From: an uncultured Clostridia bacterium
Lineage (GTDB): Bacteria; Bacillota; Clostridia; Christensenellales; Borkfalkiaceae
Direction: 5' to 3'
Assembly (NCBI GenBank): GCA_947088135.1
Contig: CAMUFJ010000021.1
Coordinates: forward strand, 1 to 30,215
DNA length: 30,215 bases
Shown here: in pieces, positions 1-7,157 of the stretch
How positions within the stretch are numbered: position 1 is the first letter of the stretch
Layout of the letters: every line of letters begins with the position of its first letter
Translations under genes and position numbers: made by a program
The notes under the pieces: generated by a model
What the model saw: only the letters and a program-made list of their open reading frames with translations
Told to the model about the DNA's origin: nothing
Database searches by the model: none

Positions 1-73
1 AAGAAATTTTTAGAAAAGTTAAGAAATTTTCTGAAAAATGCTTGACAAACATCAATGATAAGGCAAAAAAACC

Positions 74-102
74 TTGACAGGAAGAGGCGGTTTTGCTATA
101 AT
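74..102 (+). promoter_or_regulatory. sigma-A promoter of rpsU
   Basis: A consensus -35 TTGACA (74-79) and a consensus -10 TATAAT (97-102) are separated by exactly 17 bp. Transcription should start near 109, giving a leader of about 34 nt that carries AGGAGG just before the rpsU ATG. Confidence 0.9.
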
Positions 103-142
103 ATCCGAGTAATAAGTGCTTCGGCGAAGGAGGGTTGAGAAT

Positions 143-319
143 ATGTCTACGATTCGTGTTGGAGAAAACGAGAATCTCGAAAGCGCACTGCGCCGTTTTA
201 AGAGAAAGTGCTCGCGCGACGGTATCATCGGCGACCTTCGCAAAAAAGAATTTTACGAGAAGCCTTCCGTGAAGAAGAGAAAGAAAGCGGAAGCCGCAAG
301 AAAGAAAAACAGAAACTGA
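143..319 (+). CDS. rpsU: 30S ribosomal protein bS21
   Basis: This 58-residue basic protein is small-subunit protein S21, which helps mRNA binding at the 30S subunit. It has the family's N-terminal VGENE-type stretch, the central ALRRFKRKCSRDGII segment and a Lys/Arg-rich tail ending KKRKKAEAARKKNRN. The ATG at 143 is chosen because AGGAGG (128-133) lies at good spacing and the protein then starts MSTIRV, as in other Firmicutes. The length is normal. It has its own consensus promoter and a strong terminator, so it is probably monocistronic with some readthrough into the next ORF. In Bacillus yqeY follows rpsU; here a different protein does. Confidence 0.97.
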   Translation: MSTIRVGENENLESALRRFKRKCSRDGIIGDLRKKEFYEKPSVKKRKKAEAARKKNRN

Positions 320-320
320 C

Positions 321-353
321 AAAAATCCGTAACCAAGGCGTTACGGATTTTTT
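321..353 (+). terminator. rho-independent terminator of rpsU
   Basis: ATCCGTAAC (325-333) pairs with GTTACGGAT (340-348) around a 6-nt loop. The stem is extended by an A/T run and followed by T residues. It sits 1 nt after the rpsU stop. Confidence 0.9.
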
Positions 354-399
354 ATATCCCCGTGCAAAAATTGTCGAATTTTGGAAAAGGAGAATCGAG

Positions 400-795
400 A
401 TGGAACGCTCGTTGAAAACGCTTGCAAAAGAAGCAAAATCACGTATGAAAAAAGGGTTTTGGAAGCAATGCGAAGAGGAGCTTTCCACTTCCCGTTCCCA
501 TGCCAAGAACCAAGGGATCAACGAGAGCAAAATGGAGCGGTATTTTGCCGAGAAGGTCACGACGAAGATCAAAGGGGAATCGCCCGACGAATTTTATCTG
601 CGCGTCCGCGAGATGCTTCTCAGCGAAGGGGAGGTGTCGGATGCGATCGGAAGGCTTACCGACAGGGAGTACTACGAAACGCTCAGCTATTCCGAAAAAC
701 AGCGTTACAGTTTGGAACTTTCGGAAAAGTATTTGCAGGCTTTGGAACGCTTCAAACGGGAGTATGAATTCGAGTTGAAGGGCAAGGTGAATTGA
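400..795 (+). CDS. hypothetical helical protein, 131 aa
   Basis: I do not recognise this protein. It starts at ATG 400 behind AAGGAG (387-392) and has 131 residues rich in Lys, Glu and Arg, with no signal peptide, membrane segment or cysteine motif. The pattern (MERSLKTLAKEAKSRMKKG at the start, a long REYYETLSYSEKQRYSLELSEKYLQALERFKREYEFE tract at the end, read as separate helices) suggests an all-alpha, possibly coiled-coil cytosolic protein. It lies directly after the rpsU terminator with no clear promoter of its own, so expression may depend on readthrough. It occupies the place where yqeY usually follows rpsU, but I see no YqeY motifs. A clean SD and uninterrupted frame support it being real. 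Confidence 0.7.
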   Translation: MERSLKTLAKEAKSRMKKGFWKQCEEELSTSRSHAKNQGINESKMERYFAEKVTTKIKGESPDEFYLRVREMLLSEGEVSDAIGRLTDREYYETLSYSEKQRYSLELSEKYLQALERFKREYEFELKGKVN

Positions 796-811
796 GAAGT
801 CCGACTCCTCA

Positions 812-838
812 GTCATTCTGAATGGAGCGAAGAATGAC
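812..838 (+). repeat. REP-like palindrome
   Basis: GTCATTCT (812-819) and AGAATGAC (831-838) form an inverted repeat around the 11-nt centre GAATGGAGCGA. Palindromes of this sort (GTCATTCT...GAGCGAAGAATGAC) recur as intergenic repeats in many bacterial genomes. Only this one copy is in the window, so its repetitive nature is inferred. Confidence 0.6.
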
Positions 839-894
839 AATTGCAACGCTCTTATGTAAAGGGCAATCGGGTTTGGGAAATTGCGCGCGAACGG

Positions 895-923
895 TTGAGT
901 TTTTTTTGCGGTTGTGGTATAAT
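895..923 (+). promoter_or_regulatory. sigma-A promoter of pcrA, leaderless type
   Basis: TTGAGT (895-900), a 17-bp spacer and TATAAT (918-923), preceded by an extended -10 TGG. The predicted start point is about 930, only 2 nt before the pcrA ATG at 932. Confidence 0.85.
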
Positions 924-931
924 AAAATTCC

Positions 932-3244
932 ATGATAGATTTCAAGCTCAACGAAGAACAGATGAAGCCCGTCCTCGATACCGAAGGGGCGGTTTTGGTG
1001 CTTGCGGGTGCGGGAAGCGGGAAAACGCGCGTTCTCACAGCCCGCATTTCCCGTTTGGTGGGAGAGTTGGGCGTTCCGCCCGAAAACGTGCTCGCCATCA
1101 CCTTTACCAACAAGGCGGCAAATGAAATGCGCGAACGGCTCGAAGCTTTTACCGACGTTTCGAGAATGTGGGTATGCACCATTCACTCCATGTGCGTGCG
1201 TATTTTGAGAATGTTCGGCGATCGGCTGGGCTTTCACGCGAACTTTTCCATTTATTCCGAACAGGAACGTTCCGCAGTCGTAAAGCAAGCGTTCAGGGAA
1301 TGCGGATACGAGGACGAGGAGGGGTTGCTGAAATCGGTCAAATACCACATTTCCGAAGCCAAAATGCAGGGGCTTACGCCCGACGCATACATGAAGGCGC
1401 ATGCGCGAGAGCGCAATATCGAAACGGCGGTCGCCGTGTACCGCAAATACTGCGCGCATTTAAAGGCGTATAACGCGCTCGACTTCGACGACCTTCTCAC
1501 CGAGGCGCGCAACCTGCTCGCAACCGACGCCGAGGCGCGCGAATATCTTGCAGGCAAATTCCGCTACATTCACGTAGACGAATTCCAGGACACCAACTCC
1601 GTGCAGTTCGACATTATCAAGATGCTCTCTTCCGTACACGGCAATTTGTTCGTAGTGGGCGACGACGATCAATCCATCTACGGTTGGCGGGGGGCGAAGC
1701 TCGAAAATATTCTGCATTTCGAACGCTATTATCCCAAAGCGAAAACGTACAAATTACAGCGAAATTACCGCTCCACCAAGGCGATTTTGGAGCTTGCCAA
1801 CGCGTCGATCGCCAACAACGCGCTGAGAAAGGGCAAGGAGCTTTGGACGGACAGGGAGGAGGGCGAAAAGCCCGTATATTTCGAGGCGGACGAGGAAGCG
1901 GGCGAGGCGCTGTACAGCGCGCGTCTGATCAGCGAACTCAAACGGCAGGGCTACCGTCTTTCCGATTTTGCCGTGCTCATGCGCATCAACGCGCTTACCC
2001 GTTCTTACGAGCAGGAATTCACAAAATACGGCATTTCCTACAAGGTGTTCGGCGGATTTAAATTCTTCGAACGCAAGGAAATCAAAGATATTCTCGCCTA
2101 TTTGCGGATCGCCGCCAACCCCAACGACGACGAGGCGGTTTTGCGCGTCATCAACGTGCCCCGCCGTGGGATCGGCGAAAAAACGGTGCAGACCCTTCTC
2201 TCCTACGCGCAGGCGGAGGATATGCCTCTGTATTATGCGATCCTCGACGGCGACGAGCTTCCCCTCAACGCGGGCGCAAAGGCGAAGCTGAAAGAGTTCG
2301 GGAACTACGTCAAAAATCTTGTCGTTATGGCGCAGGATACGCGGGTGGATCGGCTGACCTCTTATCTCGTTTCGAGCTCGGGTATGCAAGAGCAATACGC
2401 CGACAATTCGGACGAGAGCGTAACCAAGCGCGCCAATATCGACGAGTTCCAAAACTCCGTAGACGAGTTCGCCCGCATGAACGGTGAGGCGACGCTTTCC
2501 GATTATTTACAGCAAATCACCCTCTATTCGGATACCGACGAAATGGACGACGGCGACTACGTGACGATCGCCACCATTCACGCCGTAAAGGGGTTGGAGT
2601 TCCGTTGCGTATTTCTTGCGGGTTTGGAGGACAATATCATGCCCACCTCGCGCGCGATCGACGATCCCGAAGCGCTCGAAGAGGAACGAAGGCTCATGTA
2701 CGTTGCCATCACGCGGGCAAGGGAACGGCTTTGGCTCACCCGCTCCAAGAGCAGGTATCTGTACGGCAAACGGGAGCCGAGTATGCGCTCGCGCTTTGTG
2801 GAGGAGCTTAAAAAGGAGCTGAATATTCCCGACGCGCCTGTATATCACCGTTATTCCGGCGATTACGACGGCTACCGCGAGGGTTACGGCGGAGGGCGAG
2901 GCTACGGCGGTTACGGCGGGGGATATAAGAACGGCGCGGTGAAGCGCGTGGGAAATTACAGCGAGGAACAGGATACCCATTTCCGCACCTTCGGTTCGGG
3001 CAGAACGCCCGTGTCCGCAAAGCCCGCCGTTTCCGCGTCTGCGCCAGCGTTCGGCGCGCCCAAGGAAAAGAAGGACGTTTCGGGATTTACGGTGGGGACG
3101 AAGGTGCGCCACACCCGCTTCGGCGACGGAGAGATCCTCTCCGCACGCGGGCAGGAGAGCAATCTCATCATCACCGTGCATTTCGAGAAAGCGGGGAATA
3201 AGGATCTGGCGGCGGCTCTTGCACCGCTTGAAATTATAGGTTGA
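932..3244 (+). CDS. pcrA: ATP-dependent DNA helicase PcrA/UvrD
   Basis: This is a superfamily 1A 3'-to-5' DNA helicase for nucleotide-excision repair and replication-conflict resolution. Visible motifs in order: the Q-motif LNEEQ (residues 6-10), Walker A GAGSGKT (26-32), motif II VDEFQDTN, motif III GDDDQSIYGWRGA, motif IV LQRNYRS, motif V TIHAVKGLEF and motif VI YVAITRARERLWLTR. The C-terminus has a Tudor-like module beginning VGTKVRHTRFGDGEI. At 770 residues it is slightly long because of a Gly/Tyr-rich linker at about residues 645-668. An in-frame TAA at 923-925 fixes the start at ATG 932, which has no SD. ligA follows, as in Bacillus. Confidence 0.97.
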   Translation: MIDFKLNEEQMKPVLDTEGAVLVLAGAGSGKTRVLTARISRLVGELGVPPENVLAITFTNKAANEMRERLEAFTDVSRMWVCTIHSMCVRILRMFGDRLGFHANFSIYSEQERSAVVKQAFRECGYEDEEGLLKSVKYHISEAKMQGLTPDAYMKAHARERNIETAVAVYRKYCAHLKAYNALDFDDLLTEARNLLATDAEAREYLAGKFRYIHVDEFQDTNSVQFDIIKMLSSVHGNLFVVGDDDQSIYGWRGAKLENILHFERYYPKAKTYKLQRNYRSTKAILELANASIANNALRKGKELWTDREEGEKPVYFEADEEAGEALYSARLISELKRQGYRLSDFAVLMRINALTRSYEQEFTKYGISYKVFGGFKFFERKEIKDILAYLRIAANPNDDEAVLRVINVPRRGIGEKTVQTLLSYAQAEDMPLYYAILDGDELPLNAGAKAKLKEFGNYVKNLVVMAQDTRVDRLTSYLVSSSGMQEQYADNSDESVTKRANIDEFQNSVDEFARMNGEATLSDYLQQITLYSDTDEMDDGDYVTIATIHAVKGLEFRCVFLAGLEDNIMPTSRAIDDPEALEEERRLMYVAITRARERLWLTRSKSRYLYGKREPSMRSRFVEELKKELNIPDAPVYHRYSGDYDGYREGYGGGRGYGGYGGGYKNGAVKRVGNYSEEQDTHFRTFGSGRTPVSAKPAVSASAPAFGAPKEKKDVSGFTVGTKVRHTRFGDGEILSARGQESNLIITVHFEKAGNKDLAAALAPLEIIG

Positions 3245-3335
3245 AAAGCTTGCGTCGCGGGATACTTTGTCATGGCGTGTGCTTTCCAACGGTTATCAGT
3301 CATTTATCGGTTCATATTTTATCAGGAGCTACGAC

Positions 3336-5276
3336 ATGAACAGAATGCAGGAGCTTTGCGAAATTCTCAACCGCTGGGCGCGCGAATACTACGTGGAGGA
3401 CGCGCCCTCCGTTTCCGATGCGGAATACGACAAACTGTACGACGAGCTCAGAGAGCTCGAACGGGAGAGCGGGGTCGTGCTTCCCGAATCTCCCACCAAG
3501 CGGGTGGGGGGCGAACCAGTAAAGGGCTTCGAACGGCATACCCATATCGCCCGCCTGTACAGTTTGGATAAGGCGGTCACGGAGGACGAGCTGACGGCGT
3601 TCGTGACCCGCGTACACAAGATCGATCCCCAAGCGGAGTTTACCGTGGAATACAAATTCGACGGGCTCACCGTTTGCTTGACTTACGAAAACGGCGCGTT
3701 TGTGCGCGCAGCCACGCGCGGAAACGGCGTGGAGGGAGAGGACGTTACGGCGCAGGCGCTCACCGTGCATAGCTTCCCCATGAAAATTTCTTATACGGGC
3801 ACGCTCGAAGTGCGGGGCGAAGCGGTCATGAAGCTCTCCGCGCTTCAAGAATACAACGAAAAATACCCCGACGAGCCCCTGAAAAACGCCCGCAACGCGG
3901 CGGCGGGGGCGATCCGCAATCTCGATCCCAAAGTGACCGCCTCGCGCAAATTGGACATCTTCTTTTACGACGTCAACTATATGAGCGAGAACCCTGTTTC
4001 CTCCCAGGAGGAAGCAATGGCGTTTTTGCGCCGAGAGGGCTTTAAAACGTATCCGCTCTTTCAAAAGTGTTTCGATTTGGACAGTTTGATGGCGGCAGTG
4101 GACGAAATCGAGATCGAGCGCAAGAAGATAGACGTCTTAACGGACGGCGCGGTGATCAAGGTGAACTCCGAGCGGGTGCGCGGGGAAATGGGGTACACCG
4201 ATAAATTCCCGCGCTGGGCGATCGCTTACAAGTTCGAGGCGGAGGAAGCGGAAACGACGGTAAACGAGGTCGTTTGGCAGGTGGGCAGAACGGGAAAGCT
4301 CACTCCGCTTGCTCTCGTAACGCCCGTGGAGCTCGGCGGAGCGACCGTGAAGCGCGCAACGCTCAACAACTTCGGCGATCTTACGCGCAAGGACGTGAAA
4401 ATCGGTTCGCGCGTGCTGATCCGCCGTTCCAACGAGGTGATTCCCGAAATTCTGGGTGCGGTGGCGCATACGGAGGGGAGCGTTCCCGTGGCAAAACCCG
4501 CGCGCTGTCCCGCCTGCGGAAGCGAGGTAAAGGAGGTCGGCGCGAATTTGTTTTGCACCAACGCGGAGTGCAAGCCCCGCGTGATTCAAAAACTGACCCA
4601 CTATTGTAGCAAAAACGCGGCGGACGTGGAGGGAATGTCTGAATCCACGCTGACCGTTTTGTACGAGGCGCGTTCCGTCCGCCGTTATTCCGATCTGTAC
4701 AACTTGCAGGCAAGTGATTTCGAGGGATTGGAGGGCTTCCGCGATAAGAAGATTTCCAACCTGCTCGGCGCGATCGGCAAAAGCAAAAATTTACCTTTGG
4801 AGCGGTTTTTATACGCCATCGGCATCGACGGCGTGGGCAGGGTCGCCGCGCGGGATCTGGCGCAGTTCGGCAGTGTGGAAAACGTCGCTTCGCTCACCTA
4901 TGAAGAGCTTCTTGCGCTCGAAAACGTGGGCGAGATCACGGCGAACGCGATCGTCGGGTACTTTGCCGACGAAGAAAACGCCGAAGAGCTCAAACGGCTT
5001 GAAGAGGCGGGCGTGCGCCCCTTCGCGCGGGCGAGAAAGACGGAGGGCTCGTTTGCGGGCGAGAGCGTGGTGCTCACGGGAAGCCTCGCTTCCATGTCGC
5101 GCACGGAGGCGCAAAAGCTCATCGAAGAGTCCGGGGGAACGGCGCAGAGCTCGGTCACGGGAAAGACGACTCTCGTCGTTGCGGGAAGCAGTGCGGGCAG
5201 CAAGCTCGACAAGGCGAAAAAAGCGGGTATTCCCATTCTTAGCGAAGAGGAATTTTTAAAACGGTTGGGGCGCTAA
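3336..5276 (+). CDS. ligA: NAD-dependent DNA ligase LigA
   Basis: LigA seals nicks between Okazaki fragments and in repair, using NAD+. The 646-residue protein shows the N-terminal Ia region (SDAEYDKLYDELRELE), the adenylation KFDG with catalytic Lys near residue 107, the NARNAAAGAIRNLDP motif, TDGAVIKV, and the OB-fold sequence VGRTGKLTPLA. These are followed by a four-Cys zinc finger (CPAC...CTNAEC), helix-hairpin-helix repeats (IDGVGRVAARDLA, LENVGEITANAI) and a C-terminal BRCT domain (VVLTGSLASMSRTEAQKLIE). ATG 3336 is chosen because AGGAG (3324-3328) precedes it and the protein then begins like other LigA proteins. It lies 91 nt after pcrA, probably in the same transcript; no separate promoter was seen. 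Confidence 0.97.
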   Translation: MNRMQELCEILNRWAREYYVEDAPSVSDAEYDKLYDELRELERESGVVLPESPTKRVGGEPVKGFERHTHIARLYSLDKAVTEDELTAFVTRVHKIDPQAEFTVEYKFDGLTVCLTYENGAFVRAATRGNGVEGEDVTAQALTVHSFPMKISYTGTLEVRGEAVMKLSALQEYNEKYPDEPLKNARNAAAGAIRNLDPKVTASRKLDIFFYDVNYMSENPVSSQEEAMAFLRREGFKTYPLFQKCFDLDSLMAAVDEIEIERKKIDVLTDGAVIKVNSERVRGEMGYTDKFPRWAIAYKFEAEEAETTVNEVVWQVGRTGKLTPLALVTPVELGGATVKRATLNNFGDLTRKDVKIGSRVLIRRSNEVIPEILGAVAHTEGSVPVAKPARCPACGSEVKEVGANLFCTNAECKPRVIQKLTHYCSKNAADVEGMSESTLTVLYEARSVRRYSDLYNLQASDFEGLEGFRDKKISNLLGAIGKSKNLPLERFLYAIGIDGVGRVAARDLAQFGSVENVASLTYEELLALENVGEITANAIVGYFADEENAEELKRLEEAGVRPFARARKTEGSFAGESVVLTGSLASMSRTEAQKLIEESGGTAQSSVTGKTTLVVAGSSAGSKLDKAKKAGIPILSEEEFLKRLGR

Positions 5277-5303
5277 ATCTCTCAAAAAATGTTGTGAAAC
5301 GGC

Positions 5304-5332
5304 TTGAAAATTATCAAGCGGTGTGATATAAT
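5304..5332 (+). promoter_or_regulatory. sigma-A promoter of the yicC-gmk-rpoZ run
   Basis: TTGAAA (5304-5309), a 17-bp spacer and TATAAT (5327-5332) with an extended -10 TGA. A short inverted repeat, GCTTGA/TCAAGC (5302-5307 and 5314-5319), straddles the -35 and could be an operator. Confidence 0.85.
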
Positions 5333-5362
5333 GATAGAAAGTGCTAAGCAAGGAGCAAGGTT

Positions 5363-6232
5363 ATGTACAGCATGACGGGATACGGCAAAGGCGAATACCG
5401 CGAAAACGGCGTGGAACTGACCGTAGAGGTTCGTTCGGTCAATAACCGCTATCTCGACATCGCCGTCAAATGCCCCCGTGCTTTTCTTTCGGAAGAGGAG
5501 AGTATTCGCTCGCTCGTGCGGGATTCCCTTTCCCGCGGACATATCGACGTGTTCGTCAATTTCACGGACGGACGGGAGCAGGAAAAATCCCTCTTTCTCG
5601 ATAAAAATATCGCGCGTTCTTACTACGCGGTCAAGGAGGAGCTCGTAAAGGAGTTCCGCCTGACGGACGACGCGACCGCGTCCTTTTTTATGCGTCTTCC
5701 CGACGTCGTTCGTCCCATAGAGGCGGGCGGGGCGGACGAAACGCTGAAAACCGCGCTCAAAATTGCGCTCAAAAGCGCGCTCGAAGCACACGCTTCCATG
5801 CGTAGAGCGGAGGGCGAACGGCTCAAAACCGACCTTGTTTCCCATATGCGGGCGATCGAACGCTTGAAAAACGAGATCGCGCAACGCGCGCCCTTTGTTG
5901 CCGAAGAGTATCGCAAAAAGCTTTCCGAACGGATTTTGGAATACTTGGGCGGGAAGGTGGACGAAACGCGCATTCTCACGGAGGCGGCGTTGTTTGCCGA
6001 TAAATGCAGTATCGACGAGGAACTCACCCGTCTTACCTCGCACATTGCGGAGTTTTACAACATTTGCAAAAGCGAACGGGTGGGCAGAAAGCTCGATTTT
6101 CTCATTCAGGAGTTCAACCGCGAATGCAACACGGTCTGCTCCAAATCCAACGACGGCAAGATCACCGCTTGCGCGCTCGAAATGAAGAACGAGATCGAAA
6201 AGGTACGCGAACAAGTTCAAAATTTGGAATAG
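5363..6232 (+). CDS. yicC: YicC/YloC family endoribonuclease
   Basis: This 289-residue protein matches the YicC/YloC family, for which endoribonuclease activity has been described. It begins with the family signature MYSMTGYGKGEY, continues VRSVNNRYLDI, and ends with the C-terminal DUF1732-type segment (QEFNRECNTVCSK, then EIEKVREQVQNLE). The start is set by AAGGAG (5350-5355), 7 nt before the ATG. Its own promoter is just upstream and gmk follows after 22 nt, the order seen in Bacillus (yloC, remA, gmk, rpoZ), except that remA is absent. The length is normal and no anomaly was seen. Confidence 0.95.
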   Translation: MYSMTGYGKGEYRENGVELTVEVRSVNNRYLDIAVKCPRAFLSEEESIRSLVRDSLSRGHIDVFVNFTDGREQEKSLFLDKNIARSYYAVKEELVKEFRLTDDATASFFMRLPDVVRPIEAGGADETLKTALKIALKSALEAHASMRRAEGERLKTDLVSHMRAIERLKNEIAQRAPFVAEEYRKKLSERILEYLGGKVDETRILTEAALFADKCSIDEELTRLTSHIAEFYNICKSERVGRKLDFLIQEFNRECNTVCSKSNDGKITACALEMKNEIEKVREQVQNLE

Positions 6233-6254
6233 TTTTTACGTAAGGAAATAGAGA

Positions 6255-6836
6255 ATGAAAAACATTTTGTTCGCCATTTCCGGGCCTTCGGGGGTCGGAA
6301 AAGGAACGCTCGTAAAACAGCTTTTGCGGGACAACGACAGCCTTGCGCTCTCGGTTTCCTGTACCTCGCGCAAACCCCGCAGGGGGGAAACGCACGGGCG
6401 GGAATATTTTTTCCTCTCGCGCGAGGAATTTCGGGAACGCATTCAGGCAGGCGATTTCTTGGAGTATGACGAGCATTTCGGCAATTTCTACGGAACACCC
6501 AAATCTTTCGTGCTCGAACAGCTGAAAGAAAAGTCGGTTATTTTGGAGATCGACGTGGTGGGCGCGCTCCATGCCAAAGAACAGATGAAAGACGAGTGCC
6601 GAACCGTGCTCATCATGGTCGTCCCGCCCGACTTCAACACCCTGAAACAGCGTCTTAACGGGCGCAGTTCGGAAACGGAGGAAGAGCAGAGAACGCGTAT
6701 GGAACGTGTGAAGTACGAACTTTCCATGCGGGATCAATACGATTATACCGTCGTCAACGACGACCTGAACGAGGCAAAAGACCGCCTCTTACATATTATA
6801 GAGCAAGAAATTTTTCGTGAAGGAGATAAAATATGA
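6255..6836 (+). CDS. gmk: guanylate kinase
   Basis: Guanylate kinase phosphorylates GMP or dGMP to the diphosphate with ATP. The 193-residue protein has the P-loop GPSGVGKGT at residues 10-18, the GMP-binding stretch SCTSRKPRRGETHGREYFF, the core sequence ILEIDVVGALHAKEQ and the lid-side region RLNGRSSETEEEQRTRM. AAGGAA (6242-6247) precedes the ATG. Its stop overlaps the rpoZ start by ATGA, so the two are probably translationally coupled. Length and motifs are those of a normal cytosolic Gmk. Confidence 0.97.
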   Translation: MKNILFAISGPSGVGKGTLVKQLLRDNDSLALSVSCTSRKPRRGETHGREYFFLSREEFRERIQAGDFLEYDEHFGNFYGTPKSFVLEQLKEKSVILEIDVVGALHAKEQMKDECRTVLIMVVPPDFNTLKQRLNGRSSETEEEQRTRMERVKYELSMRDQYDYTVVNDDLNEAKDRLLHIIEQEIFREGDKI

Positions 6837-7054
6837 TCAACGAACCCTCGGTAGACGCACTTGTGCGGAAGCTCGGTACGGAGGAGAACCCCGTAAGCCG
6901 TTATGAGCTTTGCGTGATCGTCGCAAAGCGCACCCGCCAAATTATCGAGCAGATGCAGGCGACGGGCGCGCAGGAGCTTCCCGGCAAACAAAAGGAAATC
7001 GTGCTGGCTTGCCAAGAAGTCCTCAACGGCAAAGTCGTAGGCGCGAAAGATTGA
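6833..7054 (+). CDS. rpoZ: RNA polymerase omega subunit
   Basis: The omega subunit promotes assembly and stability of RNA polymerase. The protein has 73 residues, MINEPSVDALVRKL at its start and the family core SRYELCVIVAKRTRQI, which binds near the beta-prime C-terminus. AAGGAG (6819-6824) lies within the end of gmk, and the ATGA overlap couples the two genes. A weak terminator-like hairpin follows, so priA may be only partly co-transcribed. In Bacillus coaBC lies between rpoZ and priA; it is absent here. Confidence 0.95.
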   Translation: MINEPSVDALVRKLGTEENPVSRYELCVIVAKRTRQIIEQMQATGAQELPGKQKEIVLACQEVLNGKVVGAKD

Positions 7055-7059
7055 GAAAC

Positions 7060-7080
7060 GCCCCTCTGCGGGGCTTTCTT
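7060..7080 (+). terminator. weak terminator after rpoZ
   Basis: GCCCC (7060-7064) pairs with GGGGC (7070-7074) around a 5-nt loop and is followed by TTTCTT. The stem is only 5 bp, so it is probably leaky. Confidence 0.5.
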
Positions 7081-7157
7081 GTTACGATCGGAAAATCTCA
7101 ACGGATCGGTATTCGGTATATCGCTTGGGGTCGAGATCGTACGTGAAACGAGCGAGT

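Noticed and set aside
1..30. Two AAGAAATTTT copies at the window start
   Set aside because: Short AT-rich repeat at the edge, no spacing pattern or palindrome; chance is likely.
42..47. A second TTGACA box upstream of rpsU
   Set aside because: No -10-like hexamer lies 16-18 bp downstream; the consensus pair at 74-102 explains rpsU.
5282..6220. Long minus-strand open frame opposite yicC
   Set aside because: No SD, no recognisable protein; caused by codon bias of the gene on the other strand.
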